NCBI GenBank assembly: GCA_009777635.1
Contig: WRLK01000002.1
Coordinates: 1 to 64,000 of the forward strand
Direction of reading: 5' to 3'
Origin: Oscillospiraceae bacterium
GTDB lineage: Bacteria > Bacillota > Clostridia > Oscillospirales > Ruminococcaceae
DNA: 64,000 bases
The translations under genes were made by a program, and so were the position numbers. Each line of letters starts with the position of its first letter. Positions within the stretch are counted from its first letter, which is position 1. Shown piece by piece: positions 16,996-25,284 of the stretch. The notes beneath the pieces were generated by a model, which had not been told where the DNA came from, made no database searches, and saw only the letters and a list, made by a program, of their open reading frames with translations.

Positions 16996-18138
16996 ATGGA
17001 AAACAACACAAATTTTGAGCTTACCTTATCACCGGAGATTGAGATTCCCGAGGTTCAGCCGGCTCTTGCAATCCCCGCGGATGCTGTAGCGGCCAGCCGC
17101 GACTACAACCTTACGGATGAAGAAAAGGCGATGGTGCATAATTTCGCGGGGAAAATCGACATCACGAACACGACGCAGATTTTGCAGTACGGCACGGGCG
17201 CGCAGAGAAAAATCTCCGATTTTTCGGAGTCGGCGCTTGCGAACGTGCGCACAAAAGACATGGACGAAATCGGCAGGATCATCACGGGGCTTGTAGGCGA
17301 GCTTCGCGGGTTTTCGCCCGACGAGGAAGCGAAGGGCATACGCGGGTTTTTCAAAAAAAGCGCGAACCAGATCGAGCAGCTAAAAACCCGGTACAGCACG
17401 GTTGAAGCCAATATCGAAAAGATCTGCGCCTCCCTTGAGCTTCATCAGATGGCATTGGTAAAGGATATCGCGCTGCTTGACAAGATGTACGAGAAAAACT
17501 TAAATTACTACAAGGAACTCACCATGTACATCCTTGCAGGGCGAGAAAAATACAACGACGTGATCACGGGCGAGCTTCAGGCGCTGCAGGAAAAAGCAAA
17601 GCTTTCCGGAAAGCCCGAGGATGCGCAGGCCGCAAACCACTTGGCGGATATGGCGAACCGCTTCGACAAAAAGCTGCATGACCTTGATTTGACGCGAACC
17701 GTCTCTATCCAGATGGGGCCGCAAATAAGGCTTGTGCAAAGCACCAACAGCATACTGGTGGAAAAAATCCAGACGTCGCTGATGAACACTATCCCGCTTT
17801 GGAAAAACCAGATGGTGCTGACGCTGGGGCTTGCGCACTCGCAAAACGCATTAAAAGCGCAAAGGCAGGTGACCGACATCACAAACGATTTGCTGCGTAA
17901 AAACGCCGACACGCTGAAGGTAAACACAATTGAGGCGGCAAAGGAATCCGAGCGGGGAATCGTCGATATCGAAACGCTCAAGCATACGAACGAATCGCTG
18001 ATTTCAACCCTTGACGAGGTACTGCAGATACAGTCGGAGGGACGTATGAAACGACGTGAAGCGGAATCGGAGCTTCAGCGCATCGAGGGCGAGCTTAAAT
18101 CAAAGCTGCTTGAGCTGCGCGACATGCCAAGGGTATAG
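16996..18138 (+). CDS. telA: TelA-family toxic anion resistance protein
   Basis: 380 residues, mainly alpha-helical and predicted soluble, matching TelA/KlaA proteins linked to tellurite and cell-envelope stress tolerance. Recognisable stretches: ILQYGTGAQRKISDFSES (about 55-75), DEIGRIITGLVGELRGF, and NHLADMANRFDKKLHDLDL. Mechanism unknown in the family. It starts 17 bases after xpaC in the same operon and ends before a strong terminator. Confidence 0.88.
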   Translation: MENNTNFELTLSPEIEIPEVQPALAIPADAVAASRDYNLTDEEKAMVHNFAGKIDITNTTQILQYGTGAQRKISDFSESALANVRTKDMDEIGRIITGLVGELRGFSPDEEAKGIRGFFKKSANQIEQLKTRYSTVEANIEKICASLELHQMALVKDIALLDKMYEKNLNYYKELTMYILAGREKYNDVITGELQALQEKAKLSGKPEDAQAANHLADMANRFDKKLHDLDLTRTVSIQMGPQIRLVQSTNSILVEKIQTSLMNTIPLWKNQMVLTLGLAHSQNALKAQRQVTDITNDLLRKNADTLKVNTIEAAKESERGIVDIETLKHTNESLISTLDEVLQIQSEGRMKRREAESELQRIEGELKSKLLELRDMPRV

Positions 18139-18146
18139 ATTGCATT

Positions 18147-18166
18147 TTATAGTCAATTGACTATAA
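18147..18166. other. Perfect 20-base palindrome after telA
   Basis: TTATAGTCAATTGACTATAA is fully self-complementary without a loop and lies 8 bases after the telA stop, just ahead of the terminator. It is more like a protein-binding site than a hairpin. No second copy was noticed in the window. Confidence 0.6.
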
Positions 18167-18174
18167 TGCAGCAA

Positions 18175-18197
18175 GCGCCGGTCATCAAGACCGGCGC
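18175..18197 (+). terminator. Terminator of the xpaC-telA operon
   Basis: Perfect 9-base stem GCGCCGGTC / GACCGGCGC with a 5-base loop, followed by GTTTGTTTCTT on the plus strand. Confidence 0.85.
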
Positions 18198-18274
18198 GTT
18201 TGTTTCTTATATAAACCCCATCCCGGGCAAAACGGCAAAGCCGTATACGAGCATGGCAAGCGCCGCGGGTAACC

Positions 18275-18565
18275 TTAAGACGGCTGTTTAAGGTTAAGCT
18301 TGAGCCTTGCAGCCTGATTGTAATATTCCAAAAGCACTTGCGTTTCCAAGTTCTTGCGCGTCTCGTAATCAATAGAGCGCATAATATCACTGTATGGGCC
18401 GGTATCGTATTCCTGGCTCGGCATAGCTACGAATAACCGTCCCATCTCCCCTTCCATTATTTTGATATTGTTTATCGTGAATTCATCATTGATTGTGATA
18501 GATACTGTCGCTTTAGTCATTGACTGGTCAAAAGCCTTCCTGATTTCAATTTTTGTTATCTTCAC
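18275..18565 (-). CDS. spoVG: SpoVG-family protein
   Basis: 96 residues from a GTG at 18565, chosen because AAGGGG lies 8 bases upstream and the protein then begins MKITKIEIRKAFD like SpoVG. Conserved parts are ATVSITINDEFTINNIKI, GRLFVAMPSQE and the C-terminal YETRKNLETQVLLEYY. SpoVG is a small nucleic-acid-binding regulator affecting sporulation, capsule and virulence genes in Firmicutes. The MPSQE stretch replaces the usual MPSKR, so this is a divergent member. It is monocistronic and preceded by a long structured leader with a terminator directly before the ribosome site, suggesting control by termination. Confidence 0.85.
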   Translation of the reverse strand: MKITKIEIRKAFDQSMTKATVSITINDEFTINNIKIMEGEMGRLFVAMPSQEYDTGPYSDIMRSIDYETRKNLETQVLLEYYNQAARLKLNLKQPS

Positions 18566-18590
18566 ATTTATGACCCCTTGCATCATTATA

Positions 18591-18793
18591 AACAAACAAA
18601 AAGGTGCAGATATGTAAATCCATACCTGCACCATAAAAGCAAACAGATACCGTGACAGCTTGCCATAAGTGTAAGCTATGAGGTATAATGTTAGCGGGTG
18701 TGGCTTAATAGCCATTGGCATGGAAGGTGCGAACTTCCCTGTCAGGGTCACGGTGCCTTTTACACCGTGGCCTGCCTACCTATTTTGTTTGTT
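18591..18793 (-). ncRNA. Structured leader RNA / candidate riboregulator before spoVG
   Basis: About 200 bases transcribed leftward from a strong promoter (about 18800-18828) and ending in a terminator hairpin (18603-18614 pairing 18621-18632) with a TTTTTGTTTGTT tract. The 5' end AAACAAACAAAA (complement of 18784-18795) is complementary to that T-tract, and GGTAGGCAG can pair imperfectly with the terminator's CTGCACC arm, giving two competing folds. Internal stems: CACGGTG/CACCGTG, GGAAG/CTTCC, GGCT/AGCC. CACCGTGAC can alternatively pair with GTCACGGT further down. No known riboswitch class was recognised. It could also be a stand-alone RNA or a mobile repeat. Confidence 0.6.
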
Positions 18794-18799
18794 TCATTC

Positions 18800-18828
18800 A
18801 TTATAACCCAAAAAAAGACAATTTGCAA
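18800..18828 (-). promoter_or_regulatory. Promoter of the spoVG leader
   Basis: Leftward -35 TTGCAA (complement of 18823-18828), 17-base spacer, -10 TATAAT (complement of 18800-18805). The -35 overlaps the loop of the terminator of the upstream peptidase gene. Confidence 0.75.
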
Positions 18829-18846
18829 GGGAAAAATTGTCTTTTT
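18812..18846. terminator. Terminator of the zinc peptidase gene
   Basis: Perfect 13-base stem AAAAAGACAATTT / AAATTGTCTTTTT with a 9-base loop and T-runs on both strands. It ends transcription of the leftward peptidase gene 40 bases after its stop and abuts the spoVG promoter. Confidence 0.8.
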
Positions 18847-18886
18847 CAAGGTGTGTAAAGTTTATTTAAATTGAATCACGATTTAA

Positions 18887-19582
18887 TTATCTTCTGCCGC
18901 GTCTTTGTGACATGGCGATGAGCCGCAAAAGCTGTGCGAGCGATACGGCAAGCGCCGCTACATACGTCATCGCGGCGGCCCGGAGCACCTTTTTTGCGCC
19001 CGGCATTTCGTCCTGTTTGAGTAAGCCGTATTCATCGAGGATACGAACCGCGCGCATGGACGCGTTAAACTCAACAGGAAGCGTGACAAGCTGGAACAGC
19101 ACGGCAAGGGCGAAAAACAGGATTCCTAAGTTTATAAGCCCCACATACCCGAGCACAAGCCCCAAAATTACAAGCGGCATCGCAAGCTTCGAGCCAAAGC
19201 TTGTAACGGGGATAATCGCGGCCCGCAGCTTCATGGGCGCGTAGCCGTTAGCGTACTGCAATGCGTGTCCCGCTTCATGTGCAGCTACTCCCACAGCGGC
19301 TATCGACTGCTTGTCATACACTGACTCGGACAGGCGTATGACGTTATCCCGGGGGTCGAAGTGGTCGCTGAGGCTTCCGGAAACCGATTCGATCCGCACG
19401 TTTGAAACGCCGCCCTTGCGCAGGACCTCCTGTGCGGCTGCCGCTCCGGTCAGGCCGTTTGCGCTCCTTATCTTTGAATATCTTTTAAAATTGCTTTTTA
19501 CCATGTGCTGCGCCCACAGCGAGAAGATGATTGCGGGCATGACAAGGATAATATAATTCATATCCATTCCGTATGCGTACAT
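18887..19582 (-). CDS. Membrane zinc metallopeptidase, YugP family
   Basis: 231 residues. One N-terminal membrane segment (about 9-25), the zinc motif AAHEAGHALQY near 103-113, then three hydrophobic segments between about 125 and 215. The conserved LTGAAAAQEVLRKGG and DNVIRLSESVYD stretches match the YugP/neutral zinc metallopeptidase family. The active site is predicted close to the membrane. Substrates are unknown. ATG at 19582 follows AAGGAG by 8 bases. Single-gene transcript ended by the hairpin at 18812-18846. Confidence 0.9.
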   Translation of the reverse strand: MYAYGMDMNYIILVMPAIIFSLWAQHMVKSNFKRYSKIRSANGLTGAAAAQEVLRKGGVSNVRIESVSGSLSDHFDPRDNVIRLSESVYDKQSIAAVGVAAHEAGHALQYANGYAPMKLRAAIIPVTSFGSKLAMPLVILGLVLGYVGLINLGILFFALAVLFQLVTLPVEFNASMRAVRILDEYGLLKQDEMPGAKKVLRAAAMTYVAALAVSLAQLLRLIAMSQRRGRR

Positions 19583-19691
19583 TTAAAGTTCTCCTTATGA
19601 TGTTTTATTGTATATACTTATTTTACACCATACATATTAAAAATTCCAGAACAAAATGCAAATCGGTATCGATAAAGAAATTATTTGCTTA

Positions 19692-19720
19692 TTGTAATTA
19701 TTATTAGCATATGATACTAT
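19692..19720 (+). promoter_or_regulatory. Promoter upstream of the MITE-like element
   Basis: TTGTAA, 17-base spacer, TACTAT (19715-19720). It lies 12 bases before the inverted-repeat element, so the downstream secreted-protein transcript would carry the whole element as its 5' leader. Confidence 0.5.
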
Positions 19721-19732
19721 TATTAAGCATTA

Positions 19733-19893
19733 GGGCGTGTTCCCATTATCCGAAATGTTCAGATTTTGAGCAGATTTTGTGCCAGTCTAGGCAAAAATTT
19801 GCAGGAATACTGGGCGTATTTCAAGAATTTTTAACGACGAATGGCGCAAAATCTGCCAAAAGATGGGCGTTGAGCGGTAGTGGGAACACGCCC
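19733..19893. mobile_element. MITE-like 161-base element with terminal inverted repeats
   Basis: Ends GGGCGTGTTCCCA (19733-19745) and TGGGAACACGCCC (19881-19893) are perfect 13-base inverted repeats. The similarity continues inward for about 50 bases, including CAGATTTTGTGCC (left) against the complement of GGCGCAAAATCTG (right). No transposase is encoded; the small ORFs across it are not convincing. No clear target duplication is visible. The whole element could fold into a long hairpin. Confidence 0.75.
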
Positions 19894-19922
19894 AAATTGT
19901 AACAACAACATCGGAGGGCTTT

Positions 19923-20669
19923 ATGAAAAGATTATTGTCATCAGGGATAGCCGCCATACTATGCATATCATTCTTAACCATGTCCTTTTCATCGGCGCCA
20001 AGCGCGCAAAGTCTCTTAGATAAAGCGGTTCAAAAGCTTAATACGATCAATTCGATTGATTACAGCATCTCGGATAAACGCTTATATACAATAGACGGCA
20101 ACAAACGCGAGGAAACGGTCACCACAAGGATTAAGGTGGTTTATAAAGGCAGGAATTCCGCCGATATATCGATGAAGATATCCGGCTCCGACGGCACAAA
20201 ATTCGACGCATACTACAAGGACGGATATATTTACCAAAACCTTTACGGCATCAAATCACGCACAAGGATAGGCTCTATACCGATTGACCCGGTTGACAGC
20301 CTGATGCTCCATGTTCCAAGAAGCCAGCTTCGCGACGCGGAGGTGACAAAAACGGAGGACGGCGGGCATAAGGTTGTCGTGAGAATTAGCAGTGAGCTTA
20401 TTACAAGGATTTTCAGGGAGAGCGCCGCCGAATCCTTAAGAGAAAGCGGTCACACGGATATACAGCTTGGACTGTCGGATTTCAAGACGACATATACCAT
20501 TGATAAAAGCGGGAACCTGAAAACGGTTGTAAATACGTTTTCGGCCAAAGCCGTCACAAATAAAGGCACACAGCTCGAGCAATACAGGCAGAGCATCCGG
20601 ATAAACTCCACAAACGGGCTTTCAAGCGTAGGCTTCCCGTCCGACCTTTCTAGTTATACGACGCATTAA
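19923..20669 (+). CDS. Secreted protein of unknown function (LolA/DUF6612-like)
   Basis: 248 residues with an N-terminal signal peptide (MKRLLSSGIAAILCISFLTM, cleavage probably near SAPSAQS) and no lipobox at a plausible site. The mature part is rich in beta-strand-like segments: RIKVVYKGRNSADISMKI, DAYYKDGYIYQNLYG, TTYTIDKSGNLKTV. This resembles the LolA/DUF6612-type fold of secreted Firmicutes proteins (a weak resemblance). ATG follows CGGAGG. The gene stands alone behind a MITE-like element and ends at a terminator. Confidence 0.7.
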   Translation: MKRLLSSGIAAILCISFLTMSFSSAPSAQSLLDKAVQKLNTINSIDYSISDKRLYTIDGNKREETVTTRIKVVYKGRNSADISMKISGSDGTKFDAYYKDGYIYQNLYGIKSRTRIGSIPIDPVDSLMLHVPRSQLRDAEVTKTEDGGHKVVVRISSELITRIFRESAAESLRESGHTDIQLGLSDFKTTYTIDKSGNLKTVVNTFSAKAVTNKGTQLEQYRQSIRINSTNGLSSVGFPSDLSSYTTH

Positions 20670-20687
20670 ACAAACAATAACATGGTT

Positions 20688-20728
20688 GCGGTATCTGCGG
20701 CGTTTCCCGCGGATACCGCTTTGTTAAT
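20688..20728 (+). terminator. Terminator of the secreted-protein gene
   Basis: Long stem GCGGTATC-t-GCGG / CCGC-g-GATACCGC with one internal mismatch, followed by TTTGTTAATTTT. Confidence 0.8.
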
Positions 20729-20755
20729 TTTATGACAAAAATTAGGCTAGACTTC

Positions 20756-20784
20756 TTGTAATCCTTTGTATTCTAAGTTATAAT
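20756..20784 (+). promoter_or_regulatory. Promoter of the second secreted-protein gene
   Basis: TTGTAA, 17-base spacer, TATAAT; the gene's ATG is at 20828 behind AAAGGTGG. Confidence 0.75.
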
Positions 20785-20827
20785 CAGTAATACATACAAA
20801 ATATAGCATCGAAAGGTGGAAATCAGC

Positions 20828-21688
20828 ATGAAAAAACGTATTATTTCAATCTTAACGGCGGTTATCATGATGATATTGACTGTGGCTCCGGCGTTCGCGG
20901 CGGAGGGCAGGCAGCGGACCATCAAGCCGGTGTGGATGGAAAGTAGAATTGTTTTAAGCGGTTTTGTGGAGAGAAAAACAGAAACTCTTTCGCTTAAAGG
21001 CGTAGACCTAACTTGGACGGACAAAGCGACGGTTTATTATGTAACGGAAGGAAGCTCCGTCAGTTTTGTTGCAAACAATAGCAGCGACGAACATAATCTT
21101 TGGGGATGGAGGAAACGGGGAGAGCATTATGAGATGGTTTTACGTGCAAACAGAGAAGGAACAGGAAACAAATCATACAAGCTTTCGAATGCAAGCTATT
21201 TATATGCCGCCAGCGGGACTGATGGCGAATCGGTAAGTTTTATATATATTAAGGTAATCCCAAACGATGATAAAAAGGATGACAAACCAGCCCCCGCAGA
21301 AAGCAAAACGAATGATACGGCAAGCGACGCGGACGAAAAGAAATTCTCACTCTCAACATTGGAAAGGCAAGTTGAAGCCTTTAGAAATGAACTCGCAAAG
21401 CTAAACCTTTATGACAGCCGCCTGATTTCAATTAACAATCAGCTTGTAAGGCTCAGCAAGGAACTCGCGGACGGCAAAAAGCTGTCGTCTTCTGACAAAT
21501 TAGGAATTCATACGCAGCTTACCGTTATAGACGTGTGGATTGTAGTACTTGACGTAAATAAGATGAATGTTTACGAAAAAGCGGGAGCACCAAGGAAAAC
21601 GGATAAGGCAGGGCTTGACGCCACACAGAAAAGGATTGATACCTTGCGTAGAAACAGCGAGAGAATAAACGCCGTTTTATATAAATAG
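20828..21688 (+). CDS. Secreted protein of unknown function with C-terminal helical region
   Basis: 286 residues from the ATG at 20828; a GTG at 20816 lies inside the ribosome site. Signal peptide MKKRIISILTAVIMMILTV with cleavage after AFA. Residues about 30-150 look like a beta domain (TVYYVTEGSSVSFVANN, NLWGWRKRGEHYEMVL). Then comes a polar linker rich in Asp, Lys and Pro (DDKKDDKPAPAESK), and a C-terminal helical part (about 175-286) with Leu repeats suggesting a coiled coil. No family recognised. Own promoter and terminator, so probably a single-gene unit; exported. Confidence 0.72.
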   Translation: MKKRIISILTAVIMMILTVAPAFAAEGRQRTIKPVWMESRIVLSGFVERKTETLSLKGVDLTWTDKATVYYVTEGSSVSFVANNSSDEHNLWGWRKRGEHYEMVLRANREGTGNKSYKLSNASYLYAASGTDGESVSFIYIKVIPNDDKKDDKPAPAESKTNDTASDADEKKFSLSTLERQVEAFRNELAKLNLYDSRLISINNQLVRLSKELADGKKLSSSDKLGIHTQLTVIDVWIVVLDVNKMNVYEKAGAPRKTDKAGLDATQKRIDTLRRNSERINAVLYK

Positions 21689-21699
21689 GATCATGCGGC

Positions 21700-21727
21700 A
21701 AAAAGCCCGCCGAATGGCGGGCTTTTT
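21700..21727. terminator. Bidirectional terminator
   Basis: Perfect 12-base stem AAAAAGCCCGCC / GGCGGGCTTTTT with a GAAT loop, serving both the rightward secreted-protein gene and the leftward fucose isomerase gene. Confidence 0.9.
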
Positions 21728-21757
21728 CGTTTTGGTATTATATAATAGATTCCTAAC

Positions 21758-23521
21758 TTATCCGTACATCGCGCCGTACATCGCGCAGGCCCTGTAGTCC
21801 GCGCTTTCAAGGTCTTGTGTCCCGAAAGAGGCCCATGTGTGCGGACGGTAGATTTTATCTTCGCTTACGTTGTGAAGCGAAACCGGTATTCGGAGCATCG
21901 AGGCTAAGGTGATAAGGTCGGCGCCGATGTGCCCGTATGTAAATGAGCCGTGGTTAGCGCCCCAGTTTGCCATAACGCTGTAAACGTCCTTGAACGCGCC
22001 CTTGCCCGTGACGTTCGGGGCAAACCATGTAGTAGGCCATGTGGGGTCGGTGCGTTTTTCGATTGTCGCGTGAACGTTCTCAGGCAATACGACGGTATAG
22101 CCCTCGGCGATTTGTAAAACGGGGCCAAGTCCGGCTACAAGATTTAAGCGGATCATCGTGACCGGCATTTCGACATTCGTATTAAAATGGCTTGAGTATC
22201 CGCCTCCGCGGAAATACCCGAGGTCGGCTGGGCACCATTCGGTTGCGTTTAAGCAGGCGTCGCAGTCTTTTTGCTCCATCTCCCACCATTTTTTGATGAC
22301 AGGCTTGCCGTTTTCGGTTGCGGCTCCTGAGCCGTCAAGGGCCGCGGCTCCTGAATTGATAAGATGGATGATGCCGTTTTTGGCTTTGCCGGTAAGCTCT
22401 TCGCCGCACACACGTTTCACGGCGTCGGGGCTCCAGTATGTTCGAACGTCGGCGAAGACGGAGGCCGTTCCGGTGAGCAGATGACCGAACAGCATGGCGA
22501 TACCGTTACATGCGTCGTTTTCGGTGGCAAAAATTTCAGGCTGCTTTTTGCCGTTCCAATCGAAGCTGGAGTTTAAAATCGCCTCGGGGAAATCCGCGTT
22601 GGGCATCCAGTCGGTCCACATGCGCTGGCCCTGGAATCCCCCCGCGAGCGCGTTGCGTCCGAGCGCCTCCTCATGCCAGCCCATCTCGGCGAGCTTCTTG
22701 TTGCCGCGCATGATGTCGCGGAATATGAGTACCATCTTGACGTTTGTTTCCCAGTCTTCGTTCTTTTGTTCTGCGGTCCTGCGTTTTTCCTCCGGGTTTT
22801 TGTCGAAGCCTTTCCTGAAGCTTGACTTCACCCATTCCATCGCTTTATTAAACTCGTCCTTGTCGTAGATTTCAAGCTTTATACGGCGCAGGATTTCCGT
22901 CATGTCGACCCATTCGGCGCGCATGCCGAGGTATTTTTGGAATAACAATGCGTCCACGTCGCTCCCCGCAATGCCCATCGACACCGAGCCGATACCGACA
23001 TAGGAGGCGTTGCGCATATACATCGCGGTCACGGCGCAGCGGGCGAAGCGCAGGAGCTTTTCGCGGACGTCTTCGGGGACGGAGGCGTCGCCTGCGTCCT
23101 GAACGTCGCGGCCGTAAATCGAAAACGCCGGAAGCCCGCGCTGGGCATGCGCCGACATAACCGCCGCCAAATATACGGCTCCGGGGCGCTCCGTGCCGTT
23201 AAATCCCCAGACCGCCTTAATCGTGCGGGGGTCCAAATCCATCGTCTCGCTGCCATAGCACCAGCACGGCGTCACGGTAAGGGTCGCGCCGACGTTTTGC
23301 GTATCAAAATACGCCTGGCACTTCGCGGCTTCGGCGCCTCCGCCGATAGTGGACGGCGAAATCACGCACTCGACAGCAGAGCCGTCCGGGTAGAATACAT
23401 TTTCCTCGATCAGCGACGCCGCGGCCTTTGCCATGTTCATGGTCTGTTCTTCGAGGCTTTCGCGAACGCCGAACCACCGTCCGTCAATCGTTGGGCGTAT
23501 ACCGATTCTTGGCTTATTCAT
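21758..23521 (-). CDS. fucI: L-fucose isomerase
   Basis: 587 residues, close to the 591 of the E. coli enzyme. It converts L-fucose to L-fuculose (also D-arabinose to D-ribulose) with a manganese ion. The N-terminal domain begins [20 protein letters not shown]. Metal-ligand regions are visible as [10 protein letters not shown] (Glu), [10 protein letters not shown] (Asp) and [15 protein letters not shown] (His). ATG follows AAGGAG. No fuculokinase or fucose permease is adjacent; the nearest class II aldolase is 16 kb away in the nucleoside operon. It may therefore act in an incomplete local pathway, or on another aldose. Confidence 0.93.
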   Translation of the reverse strand: MNKPRIGIRPTIDGRWFGVRESLEEQTMNMAKAAASLIEENVFYPDGSAVECVISPSTIGGGAEAAKCQAYFDTQNVGATLTVTPCWCYGSETMDLDPRTIKAVWGFNGTERPGAVYLAAVMSAHAQRGLPAFSIYGRDVQDAGDASVPEDVREKLLRFARCAVTAMYMRNASYVGIGSVSMGIAGSDVDALLFQKYLGMRAEWVDMTEILRRIKLEIYDKDEFNKAMEWVKSSFRKGFDKNPEEKRRTAEQKNEDWETNVKMVLIFRDIMRGNKKLAEMGWHEEALGRNALAGGFQGQRMWTDWMPNADFPEAILNSSFDWNGKKQPEIFATENDACNGIAMLFGHLLTGTASVFADVRTYWSPDAVKRVCGEELTGKAKNGIIHLINSGAAALDGSGAATENGKPVIKKWWEMEQKDCDACLNATEWCPADLGYFRGGGYSSHFNTNVEMPVTMIRLNLVAGLGPVLQIAEGYTVVLPENVHATIEKRTDPTWPTTWFAPNVTGKGAFKDVYSVMANWGANHGSFTYGHIGADLITLASMLRIPVSLHNVSEDKIYRPHTWASFGTQDLESADYRACAMYGAMYG

Positions 23522-23599
23522 ACTAGATACCCACTCCTTGTTTTTATTATCATAGTTTTTATTATCATAAAATAAGATTACATGAATCGGGTTTGCTTG

Positions 23600-24421
23600 T
23601 CAACCGGCGTGACGCCGAACCCGCCTCAAATATAAATATGCCTCAAGGGCGCCGCCGCCGATGCAGCGCGCCTTGTCGGTGATCGTGCGGCAGTCGCTGT
23701 CTTTTCGCGGGTCGACGTCCGCGGTTTTAATCCCGCGGGGCACAGGCGTGCCGTCGGCGATGAGGCCGCGCAAAACGCCGTCGAAAGGCGCTGTAACAAC
23801 GCTTTCGCCTACGCTGAAAATAGCTTCGCCCTCGCGAACAATATCCCCGATTTGTTTTAGCGCTTTCACCGTACCGTCGCAGGGGGCGTAAAGCACGCGG
23901 TCGGCGGATTTACCGCCGACTGCGGCGGGGACCCCCGTATTTTTTATAGCTTCTCCGTCAAATATAACCTTGCCGAGCGTGTGCCCGCGCATGGTTTCAA
24001 TAACGGCATGGGCGTCGCGCGGCGCTCTGAATCCCGGCCCCAGCGCGACAACGACAGGCGCCATGCCGGGATGGGTGTCTGTGTTTTTTTTCGCAAGGAT
24101 CGCGTTTATCACGCCATCCGGCTTCAGCGATTCTATTGAAAGCCCTAGTGGATCCACGCAAACCGGTATCTCACCGTTTTGCCATACTTCATGGCAGCTA
24201 CCGGGTGATTCTATAAGGCGGGCCGTCATATCCTCGACGGTAAACACGCCTTTTGAGACGGCCTCGCAAAGCGAAACCTCGCGCCTGATTGCGGTCGGGC
24301 GCGGAATTTCAAGCACAAGAACCTTCAGCCCGGCGCGGAAAAATTTTTGAACCGCGCCGGTAGCGATATCCCCGCCGCCACGCACAATAATTATATCATC
24401 TAAAATATCATTGTTTTTCAT
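23600..24421 (-). CDS. yqeB: YqeB, selenium-dependent molybdenum hydroxylase system protein
   Basis: 273 residues of the EF2563/YqeB family. The start VRGGGDIATGAVQKFFRAG resembles XdhC-like nucleotide-binding proteins. ALGPGFRAP, GKSADRVLYAP and VREGEAIFSVG follow, the last recalling a biotinyl-like hairpin. The family accompanies selenium-dependent molybdenum hydroxylases and is thought to help mature the labile selenium cofactor. Its ATG lies inside the end of yqeC, showing coupling. No molybdenum hydroxylase, selD or molybdopterin gene lies in this window, so the client enzyme must be elsewhere. Confidence 0.85.
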   Translation of the reverse strand: MKNNDILDDIIIVRGGGDIATGAVQKFFRAGLKVLVLEIPRPTAIRREVSLCEAVSKGVFTVEDMTARLIESPGSCHEVWQNGEIPVCVDPLGLSIESLKPDGVINAILAKKNTDTHPGMAPVVVALGPGFRAPRDAHAVIETMRGHTLGKVIFDGEAIKNTGVPAAVGGKSADRVLYAPCDGTVKALKQIGDIVREGEAIFSVGESVVTAPFDGVLRGLIADGTPVPRGIKTADVDPRKDSDCRTITDKARCIGGGALEAYLYLRRVRRHAG

Positions 24422-25130
24422 AAATTACCTTGAACTTCTCCTCAAGCACGCTGCCGGTTATGACCAAGCAGAGACCGTTCATAAAGCTTTGCGGCATCTC
24501 GGATATGATATCTTCCGCATATTTTTCGCAAACTGCGTCCTCCACCCGGTTTATCAGCAGCACCTTTTTACCTGCCGCCTTTTGCATCATACCGCGCGGA
24601 TGAAAAACCATCGACGCGATGTGCGCAGGCGTTACCGCATCGCCGGGAGCAGCCCCCGTGATGGCGCAGAATTCATCAAGTCTGTGCGTGTTTTTAGAGG
24701 ATATCTTTTCTCCTGTCGGGCAGGGCGACACAACGCCGATTGTCACATCCGCGAAGCCGGGGACGGCAGGCTCATGCTCCGCCCAGCCCTTAAGCGGCAG
24801 ATTTTTCGATCCGTCGCATTCAAATATCGTATAATCAAAAAAGCTGCGGACACGGTCAAGCTCCCCTATCGGAAACGGCAGGAGCTTGCCGTCCTGCTCG
24901 CCGTTAAACCCAAGCGCAACTCCGGTTTCACGCCTTAAAAAATCCCCGGGCGTTACAATCCGGTCAAAGATGCCGGGGGGCGGCGGAAATATCCGCGTGG
25001 TTGTACCGATCAGCACGGAGGAAGTATTGTTTTTTTTCGCCAGCAGGTACATCAGTGCGGTTTTTCCGCCGCAGCCGACGATTGCTGTAAATCCGCCCCT
25101 TCTAAGCCCGAACAAAGCGTTTATATCCAT
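24408..25130 (-). CDS. yqeC: YqeC, putative selenium-dependent hydroxylase accessory protein
   Basis: 240 residues with a P-loop-like AIVGCGGKTALMYLLA near 16-31, LIGTTTRIFPP, FECDGSKNLPLKGW and ITGAAPGDAVTP, typical of the YqeC family of selenium-dependent hydroxylase accessory factors. Probably an NTPase working with YqeB. It is the first gene of a two-gene leftward operon; the ribosome site is weak (AGAAAGA). Confidence 0.85.
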   Translation of the reverse strand: MDINALFGLRRGGFTAIVGCGGKTALMYLLAKKNNTSSVLIGTTTRIFPPPPGIFDRIVTPGDFLRRETGVALGFNGEQDGKLLPFPIGELDRVRSFFDYTIFECDGSKNLPLKGWAEHEPAVPGFADVTIGVVSPCPTGEKISSKNTHRLDEFCAITGAAPGDAVTPAHIASMVFHPRGMMQKAAGKKVLLINRVEDAVCEKYAEDIISEMPQSFMNGLCLVITGSVLEEKFKVIYEKQ

Positions 25131-25216
25131 CGCAGAAGTTCTTTCTTAAAGTAGTGATTATAAGATTAACACAGCGCCGGATATGTGTCAATATAGTATG
25201 AAATAATCTTTTTCTA

Positions 25217-25245
25217 TTGCTTTTCATGGGAAAGGCCTATATAAT
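25217..25245 (+). promoter_or_regulatory. Promoter of the Hpt / HD-GYP operon
   Basis: TTGCTT, 17-base spacer, TATAAT; GAGGTGG and the GTG start at 25285 follow. Confidence 0.65.
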
Positions 25246-25284
25246 TAAAATGGGCAAAAAGCCTGAAAGCGAGGTGGCGGTTTA

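Noticed and set aside
18591-18793. 6S RNA or SRP RNA for the spoVG leader
   Set aside because: The SRP GGAAG-AGCA loop is absent, and the structure shows a terminator competing with a 5' segment rather than a clear 6S central bubble.
19711-19981. Two small ORFs across the inverted-repeat element
   Set aside because: They follow the repeat on each strand and end or start at random points in it; explained by the MITE-like element.
24408-24938. Plus-strand ORF opposite yqeC
   Set aside because: Antisense shadow of yqeC with no motif and no ribosome site.
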